From Takakia lepidozioides (Eukaryota > Streptophyta > Takakiopsida > Takakiales > Takakiaceae), in NCBI GenBank assembly GCA_030704615.1, contig CM060732.1:37677053-37741052 (forward strand): DNA of 64,000 nt. Direction: 5' to 3'. Positions 38,226 through 49,555 of this stretch are shown here, piece after piece. The translations under genes were made by a program, and so were the position numbers. The notes under the pieces were generated by a model. The model worked only from the letters and a program-made list of their open reading frames with translations. It did no database searches and was not told the DNA's origin. The stretch's first letter is position 1. Each line of letters begins with the position of its first letter.

Positions 38226-38862
38226 TACCGTACTGACCTAGCTTATTAGGCAATACTTAATTCAAATCAAGTGCCTAATTCAATTTAGAACATTTTTGGA
38301 AAATGTGCCTAAGACTTGAAATTTTTTCCTGAGAAGTGCCTAATTGCTCGAAAATTGTGAAAAACACCAAAATATCCAAATATGTGGAAACAAATGCCTA
38401 AATTGTATTATTTAAAGTCCAAAAAATGACAAAAATACCTGCAATTTATAATTTCATGTCTGCACAACTTCCACATTGATGCACCTACATCTTCATAAGT
38501 CTCATCACCTATCTCATGTGAATCTTTTGAATGCGAGACAATGGTAAGGTCAAGAACATCATCATCCTCGATATGCATGTTTGCAAGACATCGGCTCATG
38601 CTCTCAATGACACTTCCATCAAGGTAATATCTATTTTCAAGACCATTATGTTTTTTTTAAAGAAAATTATGTCAACAATATTTTTTGAGGCAGGTCAAAA
38701 ATAATCGTTCATTATTATCCAAGGTCAACTGTGATACATGCCTAATCTTTGGAAATTACCTAGGTGAGGTGCCTAAATAATAAAAACGAATCTGCTTAAT
38801 AATATTCCATTATTATTAATTATTAGGCCCGGAAGTGCCTAATAAACTAGGTCAGTGCGGTA
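38226..38862. mobile_element. MITE with 24-bp inverted termini, TA-flanked
   Basis: The left end CCGTACTGACCTAGCTTATT is matched by the reverse complement of the right end (CCGCACTGACCTAGTTTATT). Both ends are bordered by TA, the target duplication of Tc1/mariner-type elements. The interior (about 630 bp) is non-coding and repeats TGCCTAA at least six times near both ends. A TA-repeat run precedes it at 38,138-38,163. Confidence 0.75.
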
Positions 38863-38954
38863 GAGTTCATACTAGTTAGTACATTTTGAACTTAGTATTG
38901 TTCTTACCATTTTATTTGTTGTAACTCATAATCCGATTATATATATATATTAGA

Positions 38955-39320
38955 GAACAGGGGCAGACGTGGCCCTAGAAGCTTTATTATAAGTAAGGAA
39001 AAAATAACCTTACAAAAGCTATGGAGGCTGAATAAAGAGGTACCACTCGTAACCAATAAGTCTAGAAGGGAGGCACTAAGGAGAAGAGAAGAGAGCCAGA
39101 AAGAGATAGGACCTGAGCCACAGGTAATGAGCTGAACAACCCGTTAATTCAAGATACCAACGACATCCCCCAATTGCAAAATACATTCTACCAAGCGCAG
39201 CAAAGGAAAACAGTGGAGTGTTCTCAGCTTGCCCAAGGGAAGGGGTGGAAGAACATACCACACTCGACAATGTAGCAGGTGGCACTCGGTGCGCTATCCA
39301 ACGGAGCTACTGACTGGTGG
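38955..39320 (-). mobile_element. Candidate SINE with tRNA-like head
   Basis: On the minus strand, GTCAGTAGCTCCGTTGGATAG near 39,315 resembles a tRNA 5' half with A box. The B box is weak. The element ends with AATAAAGCTTCTAGGG, similar to the LINE end AATAAAGCTCCAAGGG at about 42,070-42,085, which suggests a LINE-borrowed 3' tail. Confidence 0.45.
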
Positions 39321-39329
39321 TCAAAATAA

Positions 39330-40322
39330 TGGTATGGCTAGTTATCCGACATTGTTCAACGTCAAACCCCTCCTCACAGGCAAAAAAGCATCATCAATCA
39401 CATCCTAAACACATAAAATATGTTCGATCACATAGAGATCATGGATGTGGCTCCCGAGAGACTGCACCACATAAATACTAACTAAGCGAGTCACCGTCGT
39501 CGTGATCCTCCGCCTGGCAGCTGTATTCTTCTTTGTCTGCTTTGAATGTAAAGATGGCACCTTTGAACCAACACAATCACAATTTGACATCACAACCATA
39601 GATCGGACTAGCTCACCTGGAGTTCTTTGCAGAAACCAAAACTGAGATCACGCACTCTCGTCGTTCTATGAACAAACATCAGCTGCAATCTGCATAACCT
39701 TGCAACTACTTCCACCTGACCCAATGACCTTGTAAGTTATATAATGTCCACAGTGTGACAGCCTACATATGCAGGCGTCCTCCATTGAATTTTGAGATTC
39801 CAGTTTAGAACGGTTGAGCTTCTATGGTACATGCGTTTGCAAGCCCATTGCCAGATACCTCTGCGAGGCTGCTGTTTTACATTTTGCAGATTAGAAGACG
39901 ATGAACCGCCAGCCTCGTAAGCCGAAGACACCTGCCCAAGACGATTTGTCTTCTTCTCTCTGTGCATCAAAACTGTGGTTTGTTTCTGTTTGCAAGTTCT
40001 GCCTGCAACTTTCCCGGCGAGGTACCCAATGTAACGAGATCAAAATGTCGCCCTGAATCTCACCATTCCGAGCATGCCGCCAGCAGATTTTTATCGGTCT
40101 TAAGAAAATGTGTGCAATGGAAAGTAGGATGTTCAGCTGGCTCAGATTGTTAGATGCAGTGGGCACAATCGTCTTGGTAACCATGCTTCCCTAGAGTCAC
40201 AAATGCTTGGTGTTAAGTGTCCAGAATGAGTTGCTCGTCATTCGGATCTGAGCTTGCATTTAGGAAATATATCTTTGATGCAGGGGGCCTGCTGCTTCAA
40301 CGGACGGTGAAAGGAAATTACG
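39330..40322. other. Intergenic, no gene seen
   Basis: Mixed-composition DNA; overlapping short frames on both strands carry no recognisable domain. Confidence 0.5.
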
Positions 40323-40673
40323 ATGACTACAATGCATGAGGGTGAGATGCACATGAACACCACACACGAGGTGCGTGTGCCGACATATGGCGAGCTGACT
40401 TCTCAGTTACGCGCTATGGAGGACGACATGAAAAGGATCCATCAGCAGGTTCAGGATATAATTAGAGCCTTGTCTTCACGAGAACATGTTCAAAGCAACT
40501 GTCAGGATGTCAAGAACCAACATATAGAAAGAACGGTCCGGCAGCAGCCGAATCTGATGAACGAAAACGACGAGGTTCAGGTAAGCTTAGATTGGGGCCA
40601 TGCTAGTTGGGACCCTGAGATACCTACGTCGGCAGACCTGGTCCGTTTGCAGTACATCGAAGACACAACTTAA
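40323..40673 (+). CDS. Small hypothetical, coiled-coil
   Basis: 116 codons from an ATG. Residues 20-55 (ELTSQLRAMEDDMKRIHQQV and on) form a likely coiled coil, and the rest is hydrophilic. It might be an isolated gene, a first exon, or the N-terminus of a retroelement gag protein. The sequence AATTACG before the ATG gives no clue. I do not recognise it. Confidence 0.25.
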   Translation: MTTMHEGEMHMNTTHEVRVPTYGELTSQLRAMEDDMKRIHQQVQDIIRALSSREHVQSNCQDVKNQHIERTVRQQPNLMNENDEVQVSLDWGHASWDPEIPTSADLVRLQYIEDTT

Positions 40674-40794
40674 CACAAGTGCAACCTTTGACAGGATGGC
40701 ACGTCGGTTTCCGGCATGTGAAATCTTCCCCACCCTCTTTGAGAGTGACATGGAACTGGTGCAAGAGCCGGGTTCCATATGAATCGGCCCAGGA

Positions 40795-41459
40795 TTAACA
40801 AGGCGCTATTGGTCCAAATAGCATATTCCTTAAGGGGTGCCCCCACACTTGCTAAGGGCGCAAAAAAGACGTCCCTTTCCCTGCGGGGCGATGGTCCCTT
40901 TCCCCGCGGGGCGATGGAGTTTCACGGCGCCCCCAACTGACACCTTTGTCTTTGCAGCCTTACATAATACTATTGATTTCCATCCAAAGTAACTTAGAAC
41001 CGGTAAGTTCCATGCGCACTCCACCAAAATTACATGATCGATCCAGAGCCTATTGGGTTCTGTGGCGAGGCAGCCCCGACTCGCGCACACCCTTGCCCCT
41101 GAATTTCCCACGCTATCCCCGTGCACCTTGTCTCCCATTGGCAGGAATGGGCGTGGTTGCTGCCAAGATGTTGACACGCACGCGCTAGTCACTTTGACTT
41201 AGATTAGGTGGCGTATTCGGGGCCTGAGTTACGGCGTTCGGGTTCAGGGCATGGAATGATATTCAATGGCCGCTTTTTCATGTGATAGAGGGTTCATAGT
41301 GCAAGGTGTGGACGTTTTCCGCCCACCTTGAAACTGCATACCCTGATATTCCATTAGCGTGTTGGGTTCAGTGTAGGGTGGGGATGCTCTTAGCAAGGGG
41401 CGATTCTGTGGGGGGCCCCCTTAGGGAATATCCTATTTCGACCAATAGCACCTCGTTAA
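40795..41459. mobile_element. TTAA-flanked inverted-repeat element
   Basis: The left terminus TTAACAAGGCGCTATTGGTCC and the reverse complement of the right terminus (TTAACGAGGTGCTATTGGTC) match, and homology continues inward for about 60 bp (ATATTCC, GGGGGCC). TTAA borders both ends, as for piggyBac; a TTA or TAA duplication (PIF/Harbinger) cannot be excluded because the tetramer is palindromic. The interior of about 540 bp has no transposase. Confidence 0.75.
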
Positions 41460-41504
41460 TAGTGGGGGCGCTTGCAGCTACCCGTGGGACCCGGCTCTAA
41501 ACTC

Positions 41505-41735
41505 GAGTCATGGTTACATTGGGTTATACCATGAGGTGCGTACCTCCACTTGGGGTTACATTGGATTAAACGACATGGTGTGTAACTCAACTCGGTGTAA
41601 CTTACACTTGGTCTTGAAATTTGACAAGTCCAAATATGGCCAAGTATAAAATGGACTAACACAAAGTTATGAGAGACAGGGGTTACATAGGGTTTACATG
41701 AGAGATATGGGTTACATGAGACCGGGATTACAGAG
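41505..41735. repeat. GGGTTACAT motif array
   Basis: GGTTACAT or GGGTTACAT occurs at least five times, partly within a repeated ATGAGAGAYAGGGGTTACAT unit (41,670-41,720). It forms the 3' body of the SINE-like head on its right. Confidence 0.5.
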
Positions 41736-41830
41736 GGTCACAGTACAAGAGCCTCCCATCAAGAATTGAACCTGGAAGGCTATCACCTCACCGTCACGCT
41801 ACCCACAGAGCTTGAAACCCACTTGGATTT
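41736..41830 (-). mobile_element. tRNA-derived SINE head
   Basis: The minus strand has an A-box-like TGGGTAGCGTGACGG and a B-box-like AGGTTCAATTCT at tRNA spacing, followed by the GGGTTACAT-rich body to the left. No acceptor stem closes, so it is not a tRNA gene. Confidence 0.6.
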
Positions 41831-41835
41831 TTAAG

Positions 41836-42059
41836 TATTTAATAGTGAATCCGAGGTAAGAGGGGGTGGGGAGGATTTGACAGGCCCCGCCGGAGGAGCC
41901 CAGGCTGCCCGGACCCCGCAATTCAAGTACTACAGTTCTGATTCAAGTACCGTCAGATCGCATGCATTCATTAAGTTCTTACGTTGTTCCTATTGTTTTC
42001 CATTTTTTTGTAACAACAAGTACTTTTTTTTTTTGTTTTTTTCTTAAATATAAGAAAAA
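41836..42059. repeat. Dispersed repeat shared with 56,345-56,475
   Basis: TTTAATAGTGA, GGTAAG and TGGGGAGGATTT, then ATTGTTTTCCA, occur here and at 56,345-56,475 in the same order, with T-rich inserts here. Family unknown. Confidence 0.5.
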
Positions 42060-43117
42060 TGGAGGAAGCCCTTGGAGCTTTATTTGCATTATTTCAAAGG
42101 GAAAAAAAATAAAACCCTTCAGTGCCCGAAGACGGCCATAAGGCTTGATCTCACGAAGACCCTGAATGATAACTTCACGAACAGTAAGTACTATGAAGAT
42201 GAAACAGCAAGTTCAAAGGCCCTATCAATGAGTAGTAACCGCTACCAGTAGCCAAGAAGCGGTAAACCATTGTTATGGATAAGAGCAAATGATAAAGAAG
42301 AACCTAGTAAGGCCCTATTAATTGAGTACTGCTACCAAAAGGGGCAGACAAGAAACGGCGAACCAATGTTGTGGCAAAAAAGGATAGAGAAGAAGTACCC
42401 AGACAAATAAGGAATAAGGAGAAGCAAAAGCTAACAGTAGGGAGAAGAGCAGGGAGGGAAGGACAAGCATCCAAGGGGAGCCTACACACGAAGATACAGA
42501 GTGGGAGAAGTAGGGAAATAGCAAGCAATAGAAAGGAGATGAGCCATGTGCGTGTCGACCGCTAATCTATCTGTGGAAATGGAGCTAATTTGCCGCTGAG
42601 GAGGTCCTGACGTGTTTCCAATTAACCTCCGATCTTTCAAACTCGGGGGATGCCGAAGAGTTGGGATCTGGTCTCTGCCAACAGTTCAGAAGTCTGTCCG
42701 CCCAAACGTAAGAGAGATCATTAGTGCAGCTACAAATGATCCCATGCTTTCCCCATGTCGCTCTAAAGGAAGAAGGAGTGCTGGCTGACGCTCTGGTTTT
42801 CTAGCAGCCTCTGCACACAATAACGCCCATGCTTTCTTCTTAGCAGCCACTGTAAGATCAAAGAAAACAAGAGTGAGAAGTACAGTAGGAGATACATTTT
42901 CATTGCTCAGAGTCCAAGCGCAACGTCTTTTCCATAGATTCCATAAAGATAGAATATCTCAGAGTCTCAAACACAGGACAGTTGGAAGCTAGAGTTTTTC
43001 CCTGTTGGTTGTAGTTGAGGACAATTGTCACTGAAGTCATAGGCAATTGGTTCCAACACATGTAAAATGCTTGCGCCAAGGGCCATATGGTTGCTTGGGC
43101 AAAGCAGTGAAGAAGAA
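42060..43117 (-). mobile_element. LINE C-terminal and 3' UTR remnant
   Basis: The minus strand from 43,117 reads FLLHCFAQATIWPLAQAF, then TLRYSIFMESMEKT and, in shifted frames, NDLSYVWADRL and NWKHVRTSSAAN, which matches the zinc-binding end of plant LINE reverse transcriptases. It runs into a non-coding 3' part with an internal duplication (TTGTCTGCCCC / TTGGCTACTGG region) and ends at a polyadenylation-like AATAAAGCTCC. Stops and frameshifts make it dead. Confidence 0.7.
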
Positions 43118-44150
43118 AATTGGCCCACTTTGAGAACCCTGTTAACCACTTGCCAAAGGAAGGCACTGACTTTGTAGGGCCAATCAATCCTCCAGTAAGG
43201 AATACTCAGATCAAGTATATAATCACAACAACTAATTGTACTACTAAATGGGTAGAAGCAAAGGCTTTGAGAGACAACACAGCTAATTCCACAACAAAAA
43301 TATCATAACCAGATTTGGTTGTCCCCTAGAATTTATCAATGACCAGGGGAAGTCATTTTATCAATGAAACTATTGAGATACTGACCAAAGAACTCATGTT
43401 CACAAGAAGAGCACGACGTATTATCCTCAGAATAATGGTCAAGCAGAGGCAACAAATAACATATTGTGCACAATTCTTGCCAAAATAGTAAATGCCAACC
43501 AAACGGATTGGGATACCAAGTTAACAACAGCCTTATGGGCTTATAGAACCTCATACATAGTTACTACCGGGCATACGCCATTTCAATTGGTCTATGGTAT
43601 GGAAACTATGTTTCCTGTGGAATTCCTAATTTCTACCATGAGAACAGAAGGGGGAGACAGAATGGATTTGGAGGATTCAATCAAAGTGAGGAAGCATGAA
43701 TTGTATCGTGTGGAGGAGGTACGTGCTGATGCAGCAAATAACATGACCGAGGAAGATCGATTGGACGAAGGCAAACTGAAAACTTTTAAGATAGGAGATT
43801 TGGTGTTACGGTTGCAGATGAAGGGAAAGATTAAGGTTTCTAAGCTCAAGTCGCCTTGGAAGGAACCTTATCTCATATAGAAAATGTATGATAATAACAA
43901 AGCAATGCTACAGACAATCAACAAGGAAATGCTTGGTAGAGTTAATGCTTACAAGCTTAAAGGATAAGTTGGTATCCATGATAAGCCTTTACGACATTAT
44001 TTGAATTTGCGAGCAGAAAAGAAAACGCAGACTGTGGAGGAACCAGTATCAGCTCATGAGGTACTCTTCGTGGAACCTCATGGTCAAGGTCACATGAGGG
44101 AGCATGAGGGAACATACCAGTGTTGTACTAGTATGTGCCAATTGACTTGG
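43118..44150 (+). mobile_element. Ty3/Gypsy integrase remnant
   Basis: Plus-strand fragments cover the integrase catalytic core and C-terminal region. The three acidic positions are each seen in context: GTDFVGPI, then FINDQG, then NNGQAEATNN. The later frame 43,464-43,880 holds ALWAYRTSY, TPFQLVYGME and GDLVLR. Breaks lie near 43,308 and 43,440 and a stop follows at 43,880. No LTR, reverse transcriptase or protease is present. It abuts the LINE remnant directly at 43,117. Confidence 0.85.
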
Positions 44151-44779
44151 GTATGTGCCCGGGTCTGAGTAAAGGTATCAAAGAACCAACCAGTCGGGGG
44201 TGTCGTTGAGCAAATACCCGGTTGAACGTAGAACTCAGGGTTTAGGGAAAATGACGTAACCACCTACAAACCATACCAGTCACAGTATGGTTGCTGGCAA
44301 GGTTACGATTGAGACCAATACTGAGGGGCGAGCAGTGAAGATGGGAGGGGTAGGCAGTATGACGTTACGGAGCCCCATGACGGTGAAGTTAAGAGAGGAG
44401 TGGAGGTTTTGCGGCTGGCTCTTTTATGTTGTGGGGCACCGCAAAAAATTGAGGAGATCGGTATTGGGGGTGGAGGATTGATGCGTCGGCAAGGAGGAGG
44501 AGTGGGTTAAGAATCTGACCCCTTCCAGCCCCTCCTTTTCAAGCGAAAAAAAGCAAAATAGCACAAAAAAAAAAGGGCCCGCGACACCCCTATACAAAAA
44601 ACAGCCAAAACCGGGCGGGCCCCCGGCGAGCTGGTGCCAGAAGACACCTGCGGAACCCACCCATTTCACCAGGGAACGGGGGAGCATGGCGCCCTAAATG
44701 CAAGGGTTGGCGCTCCATCGCACCAGGGGTCAACCACGATTTCGCCACCTGCACCTATCTCCACCGTCTGATCTCCAGC
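44151..44779. other. Spacer, nothing recognised
   Basis: Probably the flank of the Gypsy remnant, ending in A- and C-rich DNA. No gene. Confidence 0.4.
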
Positions 44780-44890
44780 CAGTAGCCATATTGCCCATAT
44801 ATATGTAGCCATATTGTAGCCATATATAAGTAACCATATTGCCATATTACAGCGTTCGACCGCCATATTGCATAATACATTGCATACCTG
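44780..44890. repeat. GCCATATT repeat cluster
   Basis: GCCATATT recurs seven times within about 100 bp, alternating with ATATATA runs, some 240 bp before the hAT coding remnant. It may be that element's subterminal repeat region. Confidence 0.45.
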
Positions 44891-45127
44891 TAGCCAGGTG
44901 GATTCTAGGTGGACAATGTCATGTCGCCACCTCTGCACTCAGTCCCAAAAATATTTCGCCAGGTCCACGCCAAGGCATAAATTTTTTAAAAAAAAAGAAA
45001 AAAAGAAAAAAGGCTGATCATCCCTTCCCTTATTTATTTCTTTGTAGTGAAAGACATTTGTTTGCTTCTGAGCATTGCGAGCTGGGCTTGATCTGCCCCT
45101 GCTTGCAATTTTCAATTGTGTTTTTCC

Positions 45128-46233
45128 ATGGAGGGCTTGAGCATTTCTGACTTTGAGCGATCCCTTTATGATGAGGGGGATGAAACAAGAGTGACAACTA
45201 AATGCCTTGATGCCACAACTACATCCCACGCATCATCCCATCAAGAACTTGCTGAATACAGCCCGGACGAGGTGCATCAGGCGGAGGAGGAGGCCATATG
45301 GAGAGTGTTGCTTTTGAAGATTGAGGATAATGCACGACCTTGGGTGCCTTTCATCGCACCAGCTCCATTTGGGGCTTCTACTTGTTAGCACATGTTGGGG
45401 TCAAAACAGATGTCACTGCCACCCAAATGATGAGTGCATATTGTGCCGCCCAGCCCCTTGCGTATCTGATGCTTCATCTTCAGCTTATAATACCAATGCC
45501 AGAAATTGAAAATGCTTGGTTAAATACAACCCCGCTCATGGCAGTACATCAATGAAGAAACATCTTCACGATGAGCATCCAGGGCACAATTTTTCAAGTA
45601 CAAGCAGCACCTAAAGGCCAAGGAAGGAGTTGCAGAAGGTCGGCACAAATGTAAAAAACGTAAGACAATCCCTCATTCTTCAATTACTTTTTTTTTTTTG
45701 GTGGTGACACTAGTTATTCCAAAACTGACCACGCACATATTAGATTCATAGAGGACCTTGTCCTCCATGTGACAAAGGGCTATGAGGCCCTCTCATCGGT
45801 GGAGTCCCCTTGGCTAAGGAGGCTTGTCATGAGGAGAGACCCTAAGGTGAAATTTCCTAACCGCAAGCAATTTGTGGCTGAGCACACCCAAGGCATGCTA
45901 GCTAAAACAATGGAAAGATATGTATTGCCTAGCCTTGCGAAGTGTGCTACTGCCAGTGTCACATTTGACCCCTGGACGGGGTTTGACACTTTTTGCCTTG
46001 AGGTGAATTTTATTGATGATGTTTGGCAGCCCCGTCATGTGCCTGTGGGCATATTCGAAGCGCTGGACACTGCAGGTGCAGCCTTGGCAGAGATTGTGAA
46101 ACCCTTATTGGCACAATACCAACTAACCAATAAGATACTGGCGTGTTTTGGCCATGTCATGAGTAAAGCATGCCAACATGCTACAGCTAATGATAAAATG
46201 TGCATCGGGATGACCCATGTGAGCACAATGTGA
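45128..46233 (+). pseudogene. hAT transposase remnant with BED finger
   Basis: Three pieces in order. An N-terminal acidic stretch opens at 45,128. A BED-type zinc finger lies near 45,505-45,590 (KCLVKYNPAHGSTSMKKHL then HDEHPG). From about 45,721 an open frame reads GYEALSSVESPWLRRLV, ATASVTFDPWTGFDTFCLEV and RHVPVGIFEALDTAGAALAE, the typical RNase H-like core start of plant hAT transposases. Stops separate the pieces, and the frame ends at 46,233 before the catalytic Glu region and the dimerisation domain. Confidence 0.8.
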
Positions 46234-46537
46234 TGAGGGCACCTTCCTCTTCAACTCATGTTTTCCTTCTTACCGAGTCGTCCCTAGTTTTCCATGTTGA
46301 AGTCTATAAGTTAGCTGGTTTTGTCGATCTATGGTGGTTTGGAGACATGTAATTACTCCATGGCGAAGGAAAGTATCCAAAAACAAATAATAAAGATGAG
46401 GAGAAGCTTTGGAAGGAATGTTTTTCAGACACCAATCAATGGGTGGGATAATGAAATAAAAAAGGTGAATGCCTACTAGATTATAGAGAGCAGCAGTAAC
46501 ATGATATTAACAAGCAAAGTTTTGTTAAAAATTGTCA
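46234..46537. other. Spacer, nothing recognised
   Basis: AT-rich DNA without open frames of note. Confidence 0.4.
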
Positions 46538-46625
46538 TCAGCTCTGGAAATGGACAAAATGGTGCATGGTGACATTGTCAAAGCTAGAATTGTACCAGAT
46601 GACAGTCTGAACACTGCCCTAGATC
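46538..46625 (+). pseudogene. Short PPR fragment
   Basis: SALEMDKMVHGDIVKARIVP on the plus strand aligns with ALEKGKEVHGDIVRAGIVP in the PPR pseudogene at 10,767-11,340. One repeat only. Confidence 0.6.
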
Positions 46626-46639
46626 GCCTGTCCCTTTGC

Positions 46640-47196
46640 TTCCTCAATGTGGGCCCAAGCTACATCCTTGTATGTTATATGGGACAGTTCCCTTACTTAC
46701 CCTGCATCTGCCTTGCTCCTTAATATCAAAGATGGTACCATTTTCTGTCCTTGCCTTGTTTGGGTGGCTCTCCGTGGCATGGTGCTCTGGCATATCTGGA
46801 AAATATGCCGCTCTATTCTTTTTCAAAGTTCTATTCCTTGTTTGCAAAAGGCTCTATGCTTAGCTCACTCAGACTTATTGTCTGAAGCTCGTAAGACATG
46901 GATTGTTCTTATGGTAGCTATTTTCAAGTGCAATGTCAACAGGAAAAATCAGCTTCTTGCATGATTCGACAACACCTGGGGGAAAACATGGAGTCTTCTG
47001 CCGGAGACTTTCAGAATCTAGAATTGACTGGAACAACTCTGTCCCTACCTGCTGGCAGCGTTAGTGCCAGAATTTCTCCTTTGGATGCGGAAGATGGGGA
47101 GGTGAACTGGAGGGACAAGTGCAACATTCAGAAAAGAAAATCCAATGCCTACTTGTCCTTTGAAGCTCCAAAGAGGAAACAAGGCTGCATTTTGTA
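46640..47196 (+). mobile_element. LINE C-terminal remnant
   Basis: The open stretch LRGMVLWHIWKICRSILF and RKTWIVLMVAIFKCNVNRKN is typical of the segment after the LINE zinc-binding domain; frame changes follow and the frame ends at 47,196. No 5' part is present. Confidence 0.55.
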
Positions 47197-48009
47197 ATAG
47201 TATTAGCCTTGTGATATTCCTTTTCATAGATAGCTAGTTTGGTGCTCCTCATGGTAGATTGATGCTTGTGTTTCAGGTTGATCTCTTGCCTTGGGTAGTT
47301 CAGATTTTAGGCTGCTCTACTTCTGTTCTTTGATGTCTTGACAAGGGGGCCGGACCGGGCTTTTTGAGTTGCATTGAAATCGTTGAATCGTCGGCAGCAG
47401 CCAGGAGTCTGTCATTTCCAGGCCAAGAATAAGATCACAAATTGTAGCCTTGGCAATTTTGGTATTGGTACTACAAGGATGCAATGCCACTTGTGGGCTT
47501 TGTTCTGATGGATATGGGCAGCTTTTTGATGATGCTACGGCGGAATTTTGACGATGCGCCTGGCGTCAATTCCTCGTGTGAGAGCAGTTCTGTACAGGAT
47601 GGCAAGCCCTAAGTTTGGTTGCACATAGATTAAAGGGGAGGTTTTGATGGATTTTCTTTTTCTGGTTTTGGTACTTAGTTCGAAGGTCGTGCTTACAAAT
47701 GAAAGCTCGAGTAACTAGTCCGAGGAGCTCAACGTTGGTACTACTACGAAGATACCTGCAACAACACCCATCAACTTGTAGTATAGACGGACGATCTTGT
47801 CACCTCCACCCTGCTCTTGAGCAAGCATGTACAGAAGTGTATTTCATGCCAAGTAATCAGAGCTCTGGGCAACAAAGAGAACCAACAGTGCCAGAACCAG
47901 GCTACACGAGTAGAACGAACTCCGAGCGTAGCTAGTTGGGTGCGAAAGTGTTACTCTCAAACCAAATTAATACGACAAGGGAGGCAAAGAAGAAGGATCC
48001 GCAGCGGTA
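47197..48009. other. LINE 3' flank and spacer
   Basis: Probably LINE 3' UTR at first. Open frames at 47,699-48,029 overlap and show no known domain. Confidence 0.4.
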
Positions 48010-48651
48010 AGAGCGGTGCTCGTTTCTAAGGTGCGCTCGTTTCTACACGGCTCTTGTTTCCACATGGTGCTCGTCTCTAAGTTGGTGAGCTTGTTTCTAC
48101 ATGTGCTCGTTTCTAAGGTGCGCTCGTTTCTACTTGTGCTCTTTTCTAAGCTAGTGCGCTGGTGTCCACATGCCGCTCATTTCCAAGGTACGCTCGTTTC
48201 TATGCTAGTGCGCTCGTGTCCACACGGCGCTCGTTTCTAAGCTGGTGCGCTCGTTGTCTGCGGTGCTCCTTTCTAAGGTGCGCTCGCTTCTACCGGTGCT
48301 CGTTTCTAAGCTAGTGCGCTCGTTTCCACATGGCGCTCGTTCTCTACTGTGCTCGTTTCTAAGCTGGTGCGCTCGTTCTACCGGTGCTCGTTTCTAAGCT
48401 AGTGCGCTCGTTTCCACATGGCGCTCGTTCTCTACTGTGCTCGTTTCTAAGCTGGTGCGCTCGTGTCCACACGGTGCTCGTTCTAAGCTGGTGCGCTCGT
48501 TCTACCGGTGCTTGTTTCTAAGCTAGTGCGCTCGTTTCCACACGGTGCTTGTTTCTACACGATGTTCCTGTGTAGGGTGCTCTGTAGGGTCTCATGTCTA
48601 GTGCGCTCATTTCTACATGGGGCTCGTTCCTACACGATGTTCCTGTCTAGG
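48010..48651. repeat. Minisatellite, GTGCGCTCGTTTC family
   Basis: Degenerate tandem units built from GTGCTCGTTTCTAAG and GTGCGCTCGTTTC fill about 640 bp. A higher-order unit of roughly 90 bp occurs twice nearly identically at 48,290-48,375 and 48,380-48,465. The hAT element at 48,660 is inserted at its right border. Confidence 0.85.
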
Positions 48652-48659
48652 GTCTACAC

Positions 48660-49547
48660 CAGTGTTGGGCGGTTACCCGCCTGGCCCCGGGTAACCGCCG
48701 GTTCCGGTTATGTGGAACCGGACCCGCCTGTGCAGAACCGGAACCGGAACCGCTCATTGGGGATTGTGTGGGAACCGGAACCGGCGGTTCCAGCTACGAC
48801 CACATGTGTGGGAACCGGCAGTTCCAGCTCCAAAGCGGTTCCGGTTCCGGTTCCGGTTCCGGTCCACCCGTGGGCTGTAGCCCTAAGTGTCTCTAGTACC
48901 TACCAAAGGGCTTCTAAGTCCGGGTCTTGGTTCTTGACCCCTTGGTGGGGCTGGTGGGCCCAGGCAAAACTTATTTAATGCTCTCAAGCTCCTGAGATCC
49001 TGGGTTCAATGCTTGGAGGCCATGAGATTCTATGTTCAATGCTTCAGCGCCATGAGATCTTGGGTTCAATCTCCAGCTCCATGATATCCTGGCTAAGTTC
49101 ATTAATAAAATGTTTGAAGATGCCAATACTTGGTAGCTGAATAGTACTTTCAACCCATAAAATTTTACCCATTTTCTTCTACCAGTTTATTTAGAGTATT
49201 TTTGTTTGTTTTTTTGTGTTAGTGAAAACTAACAAAATCGTTGGATTTTAGTTCAAATATGTGAATACATTGCTATTTAATCTACCGGACTGATAAAATA
49301 TTTTAAATCTAATTAAATTAAACAAATATATTTTTAAAATAGAACCGGAACCTAACCGGAACCTATGGTTTTTATCAGCAACTAACCGGTAACCGGAACC
49401 GCCCCCATGTTTAAAAGTTGGATCCGGAACCGGACCGGAACCAGCTCAATAAAAAAAAACCGGAACCGGATCCGGAACCGTCTCTTGAAATAATTGTGGA
49501 ACCGGAACCGAAGGTTCCTTCACAAATGCAAGAACCGCCCAACATTG
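48660..49547. mobile_element. Complete non-autonomous hAT element
   Basis: The 888-bp element begins CAGTGTTGGGCGGTT and ends with its near-perfect inverse (AACCGCCCAACATTG; one mismatch in 15). It is flanked by the perfect 8-bp target duplication GTCTACAC at 48,652-48,659 and 49,548-49,555. Both subterminal regions are packed with GGAACC or GGTTCC steps that form CCGG palindromes; the middle is AT-rich. No transposase frame is present, so movement would need a partner. Confidence 0.93.
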
Positions 49548-49555
49548 GTCTACAC

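Noticed and set aside
43118-44150. Active Gypsy retrotransposon
   Set aside because: Only integrase pieces remain, with frame breaks, and no LTRs or other domains are visible.
48010-48651. CRISPR-like array
   Set aside because: Units are degenerate and contiguous without unique spacers, and the host is a plant nuclear genome. It is a minisatellite.
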